DNA of 64,000 nucleotides from contig JASPKZ010007797.1 of NCBI GenBank assembly GCA_030220185.1, positions 1,346,001 through 1,410,000 of the forward strand, written 5' to 3'. The DNA comes from Diploptera punctata. Taxonomy: Eukaryota > Arthropoda > Insecta > Blattodea > Blaberidae. The notes under the pieces are model-generated. The model saw only the letters and a list, made by a program, of their open reading frames with translations, was not told the origin of the DNA and made no database searches. The translations under genes and the position numbers were made by a program. Shown here piece after piece: positions 30,864-40,874 of the stretch; position 1 is the stretch's first letter; every line of letters starts with the position of its first letter.

Positions 30864-30900
30864 GAAAATTTTTCTCTTCAAATATAATTTACATTATCTT

Positions 30901-32150
30901 CTTTAACTTTTAGAAGAGTGCTTTGGTTAATAAATTTTTGTCTTTTGAACTTGTTTATTTTTTTTAGTATCATTTTTATTGCAAAACCATTTTTCGTGGC
31001 TACGTTGATTATGTGTTCTTTTTCGTAATTTTCTTTGTTCATTGGTATGTTCACTAATCTATGTGTCAAACTATTGAAAACTGCTTCTTTGTGAGCTATG
31101 TGATTGAAACCTAAAGCTTTTATGTAGTTATCTATATGTCTCTTCTTTCTGTAAATTCCAAATTCTATCTTATTTTCTTCATTCCTTTTTAAGTTGAGAT
31201 CTAAAAATGGTATTTCTCCATTGATTTCCTTTTCCATAGTGAACTTTGTAGTTTGACTTTGAATGTTCAATAATTTTAATGCATCATCTATCTGTTTATG
31301 ATTAACTATTGCAATTATGTCATCCACATATCTACACCAGAACTTGAAAATTAAACGATGTCCATTAATTATCTTGTGTTCAAAATTCCCCATGAATAGA
31401 TTAGCTAAGAATGGAGATAACGGGTTTCCCATCGAAAGTTCTGAATTTTGTTTATAAAATCTTCCATTGTAGGTGAAAAACATATTATCGATACATAATT
31501 TAGTTTTAAAGTTTTATATTCGACTATCTTTACTTTTTCAATTTTATTATTGTTCATCCAAATCTCTAAAATTTCCATAGTTTGGTCTTTTGGAATGCTT
31601 GGAAATAAGGAAACAACATCAAAAGAAACTAATCTGTCTGAAGATTGTAGTTGTATGTTTTCTAGTTTATCTACCAATTCATAAGAGTTTTCTATTGCAG
31701 AGTTTTCAAATCCATTCATTTTATTAAATTCCTTACATAACCATTTAGATAAATGATATGTAGGAGACCCTATGTTGTTAATTATCGGCCTCATTTTCTT
31801 CCCTTCTTTGTGCACTTTCGGGAGTCCGTAGATGTTGGGAATTTTTGGATTTGAAACCTTCAGATGAAACTTGTCTTTCTTAGTTAAAATGTGATTGATA
31901 TTCTTGAGAGTGTTGTCTACTTCTTTAATGGTTTTGTTAAGGGGGTCTGATTGAATCTGTGTATATTCTTCAGAGTCCAAAAGTTTTTCCATTCTGTTGT
32001 TGTATTCTTCTTTGTCTAAAATAACCAATTGGTTGCCTTTGTCAGCTTTAGTAATTATTACATTTTTACTGTTGATGTCTTTAATAATTTTCATATTTCT
32101 TGAACCCTTTTTGTTTATTGGTGTTTCCTTGATTTCTTTGACTATTTAAC
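30901..32150 (-). pseudogene. Penelope reverse transcriptase, single frameshift
   Basis: The minus strand encodes ITKADKGNQLVILDKEEY and IYGLPKVHKEGKKMRPI with GSPTYHLSKWL (family-specific blocks), VSFDVVSLFPSIP (first catalytic Asp), then, after a shift near 31490, MGNPLSPFLANLFM and CRYVDDIIAIV (YVDD catalytic box), IPFLDLNLKR and ALGFNHIAHKEAVFNSLTHR. These are diagnostic of Penelope-like reverse transcriptases, which are related to telomerase. Length and order are normal; only the frameshift and the two insertions break it. Confidence 0.92.
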
Positions 32151-32548
32151 TCATGCCCCAAATGGGAGTCAATGACCAATCACGTTTCAATGATTTCTGT
32201 TTTACAACCAATCAGAGTCGTATTTCACCAAATATTTATCAGTGTTATAATTACCATATTAAAGAAAGCTCCTCCTTACAATATTGCGTTCTTTGGCAAT
32301 AAATAGTATGATCTGGTTGCAGTGATAAACAAAAGAAGCAGTAGAAGCGTACCTATCGTTTCTCATTTGTTTTCAAACATCGCCGTTTACATTAAATATA
32401 TAAATATTTTAAAATAACTATAGTTAAATAATGATTTGTGAGTAAACAGCTTAATTTTATTCGTTAAATAGTCCTAACAAATGCCACTCTTGATTTCCAA
32501 ATTCTCTAGATAAATTGGAAATCACTCGTGGCATTACTTATGATAATT
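32143..32548. repeat. CCAAT repeat, internally deleted copy 2, inside Penelope gene
   Basis: Shares both ends with the copies at 3097-3826 and 56815-57505, but lacks about 280 bp between GCTCCTCC and ACAATATTGCG. It keeps ACCAATCACG and AACCAATCAGAG. It splits the Penelope frame between NKCEKI (minus strand, 32549) and VKEIKETPINKK (32142). Confidence 0.8.
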
Positions 32549-32956
32549 TTTTCACATTTATTCCTGATGGTGATTTTGTCTTCCATATTCATGTTTTCAA
32601 TTATAATTTCTGTATCTGCTATATAGTCTTCTATTTTGTCCGAAAAATTGATGCAAGTTTTCAAACCATTTTCCAAAAGTTGCATTTCTTTGTCATCAAA
32701 AGTTTTTGAAGATAAGTTGACAACACTACTATTAATCACATTTTCACTTTCAAGATTTTTGTTCTTGGATGATTTATGGTTGTTTCCTAGTTTCTTCTTA
32801 TTTCCAATTGCTTTAATTTTCAAATTTTTGATTTTCTTCCCGTGTTTAGTAATTTTTTTGTTTGATGATGTAATTAAGCCTACTGAAGAACTTTTCTTCT
32901 AAATTTTCCCAACAAAATTCGCCAATGTACTTAGAAATTTTCAAATGTAAAAAGTA
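32506..32956 (-). pseudogene. Penelope N-terminal region
   Basis: The minus strand reads ISKYIGEFCWENLEEKFFSR, a frame break, then KIKAIGNKKKLGNN, LSSKTFDDKEMQLLENGLKT and MEDKITIRNKCEK. The stretch is Lys-rich and has no named domain, as is usual upstream of Penelope reverse transcriptases. Confidence 0.7.
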
Positions 32957-33380
32957 TAATTGAGTGTCATAGGAAAAACTAAGAGAAATTTGAAAACTAG
33001 AGTGAAAGAACATCTCAGGAATGTCAAAAAAGGGGAAGTAGAAAAATCTGCAGTGGCTGTCCATGCATGGTCTGAAAAACATCTTATCGAGAAAGAAGCT
33101 AAATTATTAAAACAAATAGAAAAACCAAAAGAACTTATTGTATGGGAAAAGATCTACATTCAAAAGAGCGAAAAGAAGAAATTAATGAACTTTGAATTTC
33201 CCGGTGAGAATGACCTGGTTTCGAGGTTTTTCAGTCAGCCAATGGAAGGAGAGAAGGACAGCTCTTCAAGACGACAGAACAATGGTCGTGACGATACTGA
33301 GGATGGAACAGAAACTATGTTCCGAAACTAGTTTATAATCAAATAAGAAGAACAATATGAGGTGAGTGATGAAAAATATT
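32957..33380 (+). pseudogene. Penelope endonuclease 3' end, inverted terminal copy
   Basis: The + strand reads GKTKRNLKTRVKEHLRNVKK through KPKELIVWEKIYIQKS to FEFPGENDLVSRFF, about 96% like the minus-strand copy at 29469-29840. It starts inside the YIG motif, so it is 5'-truncated. Together with the minus-strand copy it makes the element look like a long palindrome. Confidence 0.88.
33297..33333 (+). ncRNA. Hammerhead-like motif (candidate)
   Basis: CTGAGGAT, perfect GGAACA/TGTTCC stem, then GAAACTAGTTT with palindrome ACTAGT. It lies just after the Penelope endonuclease stop region. This is the clearest example of the motif in the window. Confidence 0.45.
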
Positions 33381-33400
33381 CTACCTTAATATAATAATGT

Positions 33401-34310
33401 TTTCAAGTAGTGTGTTTTATCTAATTTTATTCCTTTATTTGTTTCTTCGTTCCATTTTTTTAGTATATCATTGATGTATAGGTTAAACAAAACTGGATAG
33501 ATACTGCATCCTTGTTTAACTCCTTGATTAGTATGAATTTTATTTTTACTTACTTCATTTCTAGTTTTTATAACAAAATTTGTGTTCCAGTACAAACTCT
33601 TTATAGCTGCTATTAAGTGTTTCGGAATTCCTTTTTCTTTTAAAATTGTCCAAAGTTTTCCTCTTCTACTTTATCAAATGCCTTGACAAAATCAATAAAA
33701 GCCATGTGTGTTTCCTTGTTAAATTCTCTTCTTTTGTTTATAAATTCTTTTATCATAAATATATTAGCCATACATGAACGCCCTGGTCTGAATCCACTTT
33801 GTTCTTCTGTTAACATTACCTCTGCTATTTGTTTTAACCTAAATGTTAAGATTCTTGAGTATATTTTATAGCCTGCAGTTAAAATGCTTATTCCTCTGTA
33901 GTTGTTGCAGTCGTTGCATTCTCCTTTCTTAAAAATAGATTGTACTATTGCTGTTGTCCAGGTTTCTGGTATTGTTGCTTGTTTCCAACATAAATTTAAA
34001 AAATGTAATAATCTCAGTTTAAAAAAAATCCTCCATATTTTATTATTTCCGTCTATTCCAGCTGCCTTTCTGTTCTTGGTTGTTTTCAGTACTTCTCCTA
34101 ATTCTTCCATTGTTATCATATCTATTCCTGTCTCACACTCATATATGTTATCTTTAGTTATTTTATTTTCATTATACCACAGTTTTTTATAATGTTCTTC
34201 CCATTGTTTCTCCTCAATTACATTGATCTGTATTGTATCTTTTTCTTGTTTATTTAGATGTTTCATTACTTTATAGGCTATTTTTTGCTGCATAATGTTC
34301 ACTAAAATAA
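33401..34310 (-). pseudogene. LINE (RTE-like) reverse transcriptase fragment, minus strand
   Basis: The minus strand encodes VLKTTKNRKAAGIDG, IPETWTTAIVQSIFKKGE, YRGISILTAGYKIYSRIL, EEQSGFRPGRSC and HMAFIDFVKAFDKVE (first catalytic Asp), then, after a frameshift, KIHTNQGVKQGCSIYPVLF. The YADD box is not reached: the 3' part is missing and the copy ends beside the Penelope element. Confidence 0.88.
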
Positions 34311-34639
34311 GTTATTCTAACATGAGGGCTGTTCAATAAAGAATGATCATTATTAGCAAATTCCAAAGGAATTAAGCTGTTGAGATTGCTCTCATGAAAA
34401 AGATGATTGAAAATTTTGTACAGATCTTCATCGATCCTGCCTAGTAGGTATCAAAAATGACTATGGCCAATGCTCTAGCAGCTGCAATTTTTGTTTTATC
34501 AAATCCAAACATGGTTTATAGTAATTAATTATGAAAGAAATGTTGATTTCCTTAACAATCAAGATTGGACCATTTGATTTATAAGTTCACCTGAAACAAA
34601 AATAAAAAAATTGCTCTAGTGGTCACAATTTTTTATGTT
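34311..34639. other. No feature seen
   Basis: About 330 bp with no recognised motif. Confidence 0.5.
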
Positions 34640-34678
34640 TCCCAATAATACTCATTATATCTGAAGAGAAAAATATAC

Positions 34679-34750
34679 GCCTAGACTGAGACTCAAACCC
34701 AGGACCTTTGGCTTTCCGGGCCAATGCTCTACTAACTGAGCTACCAGGGC
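34679..34750 (-). tRNA. tRNA-like cloverleaf (GGA), repeat-borne
   Basis: 72 nt. In complement: A-box TAGCTCAGTTAGTAGAG, anticodon stem TTGGC/GCCAA with loop CCGGAAA, B-box GGTTTGAGTCT. Same class as 30489-30561, more diverged. Confidence 0.55.
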
Positions 34751-34887
34751 GAGTTACAATAAATGCAAATATTTCTCTTATATATGTTGTAAATTTCCAC
34801 ACACCAAAAAAAAAAAGTTTCATAACATTTGGTGCATGGTAATTTACAATGAATATAAGAGAAAAATTTTCGTTTAGATTGTAACTT

Positions 34888-34955
34888 GCCCCGGTAGGTC
34901 AGTCGGTAGAGCATCAGCCCAGAAAGCTAAAAAGGTCCTGGGTTCGAGTCTGGGC
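34888..34955 (+). repeat. tRNA-like module, damaged T-arm
   Basis: GCCCCGGTAGGTCAGTCGG, CAGCCCAGAAAGCT and GGGTTCGAGTC are kept, but the 3' half of the T-stem is deleted. It faces 34679-34750. Confidence 0.6.
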
Positions 34956-35229
34956 ATATAATTTTTCTCTTCAAATATGATTTATCCATCATTGAGATGC
35001 ATGAAATGAATAATAAAAACATCAAAAACTCATTATATGCTATCAAAATAAAATGAAGAAGGTATTCAAAATTTTTAGAAAGTAATAATATGAGGTATTA
35101 ATCTGGAAGATCTTCTCCTAAAAATCAGAAAAATCTAACTATTTTCACTCTAGCTACCACCATGTTTGCTTTGACACAATGTATGCCTGCCCTTCAAATT
35201 GGGAATTATCCTATAAGATACATTAGTTT

Positions 35230-36130
35230 ATTTTAAAATACAATAGGAAGTAACATTAAGATGTTTCTTTAATAATTAAAACAATTTATCTGTTCATTCT
35301 TACCTTTTATAGTTGTTTTTGTCGAACATATGTTTCAGGGTTTCTTAGCCCCATCATCAGAGATTACAGACTGAATTTTCTCATGTTGTCGGCCCTGATT
35401 CTTGATTCCTGCTCTCTCTGCCTCTGGTCCAATGAATTTACTAACGAGGTTCCTTTCTGTGGAAATTTCAAAGATCATAATTCTTATATTTGAAGAGAAA
35501 AATTTTCGCCTAGACCGGGAATTCTTTCCTTGTTCTTTTGTATATAGATATTTTCACATATGGTGAGTTCTTTTTGTTTTCTAACTGTTTTAATAATTTT
35601 GTGTTTACATCTATTTTGTGTTTTTCTGACCAAACATGAGCAGCCACTGCAGATTTTCTACTACCCCTTTTTCTACATTCCTTGTGTGTTTTTTAGTTCT
35701 AATGGTTAAATTTATTTTAGTTTTCCCTGTGTATATCATATCACAGTCTTACATCTTATTTCATATATTCCTGATTTTTTACCATCATAGAACAATCTGC
35801 AATGGCTGCTCCTGTTTAGTCAGAAAAACACAAAATAGATGTAAACACAAAATTATATAAACAGAAAACAAAAATGAACTCACCATATGGGAAAAAAATC
35901 TATATACAGAAGAACAAAGAAAGAATTATGAACTTTTAAATTCCCACAGAAAGGAACCTTATTAGTAAATTCATTGGACCAGAGGCAGAGAGAGCAGGAA
36001 TCAAGATTCAGGGCCGACAACACGAGAGAATTCAGTCTGTAATCGTGACGATGGGGCTAAGAAGCCCTGAAACATATGTTTGACAAAAACAACTAAAAGA
36101 GGTAAGAATGAACAGACAAAATGTTTTAAT
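35230..36130. mobile_element. Palindrome of Penelope endonuclease ends
   Basis: Left arm minus strand, right arm plus strand, centre near 35800. Matching blocks: TCGGCCCTGATTCTTGATTC at 35389 and its inverse at 36000; GGTCCAATGAATTTACTAA at 35432 and its inverse at 35968. Both arms encode decayed endonuclease pieces (KSGIYEIRC on the minus side). The right end has GACGATGGGGC...GAAACATATGTTT. A 34-bp piece of a tRNA unit has inserted in the left arm at 35486-35519. Confidence 0.85.
35486..35519 (-). mobile_element. 34-bp truncated tRNA-unit insertion with 7-bp target duplication
   Basis: Flanked by AATTCTT at 35479-35485 and 35520-35526 inside a Penelope endonuclease remnant. The insert is only the 3' end of the tRNA unit: the last bases of the T-arm and acceptor, then AATTTTTCTCTTCAAATAT in complement. 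This is a 5'-truncated retroposition product. Confidence 0.85.
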
Positions 36131-36527
36131 TACATTAGTTTAATTTATCTAAATATTTTAATAAAGCAATGGAAAAATGAATGAGTTGAAATTATTTAAA
36201 TTTGTATCAAATTATACAACAGTATGCAATGGGTAATATCTTACAATAATGAATTATTTGCTTTCACTGCAGTCCAACAAGTTAAAGTCTAATTAATTAT
36301 TTTGAGTTGGTTATTTTGACTCACCTCGTGTTTCTTGATTTTTATGCAGACCAATTTTCGTCGCTCTTGTGCGACATTGTCGATGCGTCTAACTACTATT
36401 AAATAAAGTTTAAGTCTGTCAATTTAAGAGTTAACAATTAAATATGCATTCTGTAAACAAGCAAAATCAGATTGCGTGACTGACTTTTCTTTTTACAAAA
36501 AAATGGATTTAATAAACATCCTGTTAA
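36131..36527. repeat. Foldback end at 36300-36400, otherwise nothing
   Basis: GAGTTGGTTATTTTGACTCA and GCAGACCAATTTTCGTCG (36303-36390) match one arm of the element at 5929-6500. The rest shows no recognised feature. Confidence 0.5.
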
Positions 36528-39159
36528 CCACTCTAGTTGCTATGACGTGAGGGTGCGTCATGCCTGATCCCTCCTGTAGTGGCTATGACGAGCGGGTACG
36601 TCATGCATTAAGTTTAACACAGTGGCTATGACGTCTATGCGCGTCATGCTTGTTGTAAGTATTTTAGAGCAGTCTTGTTAACTGTGTGCTCTCTTGTTCA
36701 CAGTACCGAGTCCTTAGTTTGATTATTCATTTTTAGGAGTGTTTTATTGCTTTTATAAAGGTTCAATTAAGTTGTGAGTAAAAGGAGTAAAAGGAAAAGG
36801 TTGAGTGATGGTGAATTGAACGAATTAATGAACTATGAAAATAATGACAGTTCCGAAAGTGAATATAGTGACAAGAGTGAGTTCTGTTTTTCCTCAGAAA
36901 GTGAAAATGATAAAAACAGTGAAAACGAAGAGGATAAAAACACTAAAATTGATAATTATTACATAAGTGAAATGCGACCTGGCATGTGGTCTAAGGTGGG
37001 CTCTGAGCGGCCTCCTTTCCCATTTTCTGGGCAACCTGGACTATATAAAAATTGAAGACCCTACCAATCCCTTGGATTTTTTTAATTACTTATTACGCAG
37101 GAAATTTGTAATCAATAAGTGATGAAACAAATCGCTATGCTGAGCAGTTCCTCGAAGAGAATGAACATTTAATAAAAGAGGAATCAAGAGTCCATAAATG
37201 GAACGAAATGAATAGTGACGAAATAATTAAATTGCTGGCATTTTTGTTATTACAAGGGTTACACCAAAAAACCTAACACGTAGGAAAATTTTGGAAACCC
37301 CAATATTTTTGGAACTTTTTTCAGAAAGGAGATTCCACCTTCTGATTAAATTTTTACATTTTGTAAATAATGAGGAATATGAAGAGACATGTGGATCTAA
37401 GAGACTGTACAAACTCAAACCAATTTTAGACCACCTTAACGATAGATTTAGAAGTGTGTACACTCCGGATAATATTTCGATAGACGAGTCGTTGATGTGG
37501 AAGGGAAGACTAGCTTGGAAAGTGTTCATTCCTTCTAAATGTTCCCGATTTGGCATAAAATTATTTGAATTATGCGAGGCAAAATCGGGCTACGTGTGGA
37601 ACTTCCTTATATATGTAGAGAAGGATACAATATTCGACCAGTCGTTAAAAAATTAGGCTTATTGCTCTAAAGTTGTGTTGGAACTAATGAACCCTCTACT
37701 AAATCAGGGATATATGGTTACCATGGACAACTGGTTTACGAGTCCTGATTTATTTGAAAAAGTGTGTCAACAAGGAAGTGACACAATTGCAACTCTACAC
37801 CAGAACAGAAAAGGTGTACCTATTGAAATAAGGGAAGCCAAGCTAAAGAAGGGAGAACATGCATTAGCCTACAAGGACAGATTGATGGTGATGAAGTGGA
37901 AGGATAAGAAGGATATTTGCCTCTTAAGTACAACTCTTGATGAGAAGATGATATCTACTGAGGTTCGAGGCCAGGATGTCACAAAGCCTAAAATTGTACT
38001 CGACTACAATTCGAAAATGGGAGGGGTAGATCTTAGTGACGCTTGTCTTGTGAGTTATTGTAGCACAAGAAAGAGGATGCAGAAATATTGCCAGAAACAA
38101 TTTAGGCGTTTCATAGACATATGCTGCCTCAATTCATATTTGCTCTATGTCAAATCAGGGGGCAATATGAAACGAATGGAATTTCAATTGAAATTTATCA
38201 AGAACATGATATTGAAGTATCATAAATCTGAAAACAAGTCCTCCGGTAGACCTGCAATATTAGCACCTCTAACCAGGAAAAATGCTCCACATTATCCGAA
38301 ATTTACTCTGCCATCAGCATCCAAACATGAACCAGGCATCACTGTGTTGTGTGCTACAAGAAAGGTGAAAGGCGTGAAACAAGATTCGCATGTGATGACT
38401 GCAATAAGGCATTATGTGCAGTGCCCTGTTTCAAGCGGTATCACATTGTCGTGGAATACTGAGGGCGAAATGGGTTGAAATTGTTATTCAATAAAATAAA
38501 TTGTAAGTAGACTGCATGGAAGCAGTATATAATTATATTTTCAATTTTCAGGTATAGGGACACTTCTAGCATTATTAGTTACGATGTTATCATTTACTTT
38601 GTTACAGCCCCTCCCCCCTCTTGCAAGTATACTGAAGTTGTATGAGTGAAGGTCAAACATAACATTCTAACTGGTCTTGTGTGTGGGTCGGAAAAATGTA
38701 CAAAAGTGAACTAGTTTACACTGCAGTTTGGGGCTAAATTTGACAGTTTCTTGGAATTTATGACACCCAGCTGGATATTGAAAGACTGGGGAAAAAGTGT
38801 ATTCTTACAGGTTCAGTGTCGTGCATGCTAAACCTAAACAGTGGCATACTTACAAGTTCGTACAATTTATTTTTGATTATTTTTTGTTTGTTTGTTGTTA
38901 TTTTTATTTTTTATTTTACTTCAATTAAGTTTTCTTCTATTGTTAATGCATATAAAGAAACTACAATATTCACATAATATAAAATTTTTTGTTTGAAATA
39001 TTTAAATAGCATATTAATAGAAATATTAGCATTAGAAACTAAAGTTGTAGTTTTTAAAGGAATACGAAATTTAAATGTCCTACTGAAGTTAGCCACTACC
39101 TGGTTTAAATGTCCCATTGAGGGAAGCGTGCTGTAAATTTGTAGCTACCACTTAACTGG
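36528..39159 (+). mobile_element. piggyBac-type transposon 1
   Basis: 2632 bp between TTAA sites at 36524-36527 and 39160-39163. Ends CCACTCTAGTTGCTA and, in complement, CCAGTTAAGTGGTAGCTA are similar inverted repeats. The left subterminal region has three repeats of CTATGACG...CGTCATGC (36539-36650), each an imperfect palindrome. It encodes a broken transposase (36774-38483). Confidence 0.9.
36774..38483 (+). pseudogene. piggyBac-family transposase, frameshifted
   Basis: An acidic, Ser-rich N-terminus (from about 36774, SDGELNELMNYENNDSSESE) is followed by frameshifts at about 37050 and 37115-37290. The core includes ISIDESLMWKGRLAWK (first catalytic Asp, codon at 37483), an in-frame TAG at 37654, YMVTMDNWFTSPDLFEKV (second Asp, 37726) and YNSKMGGVDLSD (third). 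A last frameshift near 38380 hides the Cys-rich end, ACDDCNKALCAVPCFKRYH, in another frame. In life this enzyme cuts and pastes at TTAA. At least four breaks make it dead. Confidence 0.92.
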
Positions 39160-39164
39160 TTAAG

Positions 39165-39370
39165 AATCAATAGTAAAGAGAAACATTTTTATATAATTGA
39201 AGAGAAAAATATATACTTCTCTTCAAATATAATTTCTCCTTCAGTGAGAAGTGTTAAATTCATAATAAAAAATCGTAGAAACATTTTCCCTGAACTGGGA
39301 GTCAAACCCAGAACCTTCCCTGTTTAGGCAAAAATTGTTCTCTTTTCCATTGATTTCAATAATAGTAATA
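39165..39370. repeat. Fragments of tRNA-containing units
   Basis: AATTGAAGAGAAAAATATATAC, CTCTTCAAATATAATTTCTCC and GTGAGAAGTGTTAAATTCATAA, then a minus-strand T-arm piece (GGGAGTCAAACCCAGAACC). The modules are too broken to fold. Confidence 0.6.
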
Positions 39371-40018
39371 TCACACATCATCGCCTAATTATTTATCACG
39401 CTGCTTCATCAGACTATTCGACACACATAATCTTGACACTCGATCCCATCAGCACATTGTCCTTTATATCCCTCCTCATCACACTGTATATTATTCATTA
39501 TCTTTTACGGTCTCACGTACCAAAACATGGAATTCCCTTCCGACCTATGTCAGATACTATCAAACTATAACATCCTTTAAAAACAAATTAAAGAATTATT
39601 TAATACTTATACACCTCACTGATAGTATTCTTTTAACAATTAATAAATTTAATTATATCTATGAAAATAATATTAAGATTAACAAATATTTTCTTTTGTT
39701 TTGTTTTAAATATTGTACAAATGTAAAATTAGTTTTCTATATCTCATTATTTTTCTTTGTTTTTTATAAACGTTAGACAGGGACAATTTAATATGTATAC
39801 ACTTTATTATTAGTTTGTCTTAATTTTAACTAACATTAACTGGTTGCATTATAGATCGTAATATAATAGATATTATCTTTTTGATCAAATTTTTATTTAG
39901 TATTTAATATTAGAGTTAATTGAGATTGTTATATTCTGATGTTTGTCCTGGTGAGTGGAAGAGAAGGCCACATGGCCTTAACTCCACCAGGCTAAATAAA
40001 TCTAATCTAATCTAACCT
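39371..40018 (+). pseudogene. CR1/Jockey-like LINE 3' end
   Basis: Same 3' untranslated end as 62590-63215: GTGAGTGGAAGAGAAGGCCA, ATGGCCTTAACTCC. Upstream, broken frames correspond to the last ORF2 residues (coding like NMEFPSDLCQ against WNSLPGHVKD in the other copy). It ends in a (TAATC)n tail at 39995-40015. Confidence 0.75.
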
Positions 40019-40211
40019 ATATTCAGCTTTTTAATACTAATTTAATCTTGTTAATTTTTTCTTAATATCCTGTATTGTCAATACGATCAGATTAGAAGAA
40101 GAGACAATCGTATTTAAAAAAGGGACTCCTGGTCACCCTGATATAAACTGCATGTTATATTTTTTATTTATTTAATTTCCTTTTAAAATTGTTGATACTG
40201 AACATTTAATA

Positions 40212-40817
40212 CAGGGTGTCTCTGAAGTCAATGAAAAAAGGCAGTGATTGAAAAATTAATGTTACTGTGAAGTTTTATACATATTCTATTGCCTTTCTAC
40301 ATGACCGTCATCTAGGTGAAAACACATGCTCCATCTTTCAGTGGGGGAATGAAATGTAGACCTTAACATTTAAATCGTAATAAGGCCTGATGCTTCTCTG
40401 ATACGATTTTGTAAATCAAGGGGACATGATAAAAATATTTTTGTAGAGTGAAACATAGAATTTTCCACCCTGTTGCAATGGACATTCAACTCCCTACTGA
40501 GGCGTCAAGTTGATGCCTTCAGACTTCTATCATTGGCATTTTGAACCTGCTGCTCTGTTTCTGCTGATACATGTGGTAGTCTGTGACATGCCTCATCATA
40601 CACACTGCTTGTATGCTTAAATTTGTTTACAAGCAGATGAATGTGTGCCTTTGTTGAGGCTGTTTTATGGAATTTATGGGTAAATTTGGCTCTGGCATCT
40701 TCATATGAGTCTGCATACCTATACACAAACATCTTGCACTAAGCTAACAATGATCGCAAAGAAAAAAAAAATAGTAGTGTTTTCATGGAAATGGAAAGTG
40801 ACTTTAGAGACACCCTG
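40212..40817 (-). mobile_element. TA-flanked DNA transposon with CAGGGTGTC ends
   Basis: 606 bp between TA dinucleotides (40210-40211 and 40818-40819). Inverted ends CAGGGTGTCTCTGAAGTCA and CAGGGTGTCTCTAAAGTCA (complement) differ by one base. The minus strand at 40505-40732 encodes a transposase N-terminal domain: RYADSYEDARAKFTHKFHK, HLLVNKFKHTSSVYD. This resembles the helix-turn-helix found in Tc1/mariner-type transposases. The catalytic part is deleted. It lies 57 bp before a GRAMD1 exon. Confidence 0.85.
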
Positions 40818-40874
40818 TATTTTTTTTTACTTGTCAGTATAAGTTCAAATGATTAAATTGAATTTCTTTTTCAG

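Larger units (their letters stand above)
30041..30890. mobile_element. Array of tRNA-containing units with 10-bp target duplication
   Basis: Bounded by ACATTATCTT at 30031-30040 and 30891-30900 inside the Penelope gene. Contents in order: a full minus-strand unit (30041-30342), a second minus unit broken in its T-arm at about 30433, a direct switch to a plus-strand unit at CGCGAGGG, then another plus unit in tandem at a 302-bp spacing. Units are nearly identical, so the event is recent or the copies are homogenised. An assembly error from collapsed repeats cannot be excluded. Confidence 0.85.
29385..33400 (-). mobile_element. Penelope-like retroelement, nearly complete, with inverted endonuclease ends
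   Basis: On the minus strand it runs from an N-terminal region (32950-32506) through reverse transcriptase (32150-30901) to a GIY-YIG endonuclease (30030-29469). A second endonuclease 3' end lies in the opposite orientation at 32957-33380, so both outer ends read GAACAATATGAGGTGAGTGA toward the flanks. Inverted terminal copies of this kind are known in Penelope elements. Two later insertions cut it: the CCAAT repeat (32143-32548) and the tRNA-unit array (30041-30890). Without these and one frameshift the coding region would be close to whole. Confidence 0.9.
34640..35010. mobile_element. Inverted pair of tRNA-containing units
   Basis: A minus-strand tRNA-like module at 34679-34750 faces a plus-strand one at 34888-34955. 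The spacer holds inverted ATATAAGAGAAAAATTT motifs and the truncated GCATTTGGTGC segment. Outer flanks are the standard AAATATAATTT-like ends. Confidence 0.75.
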
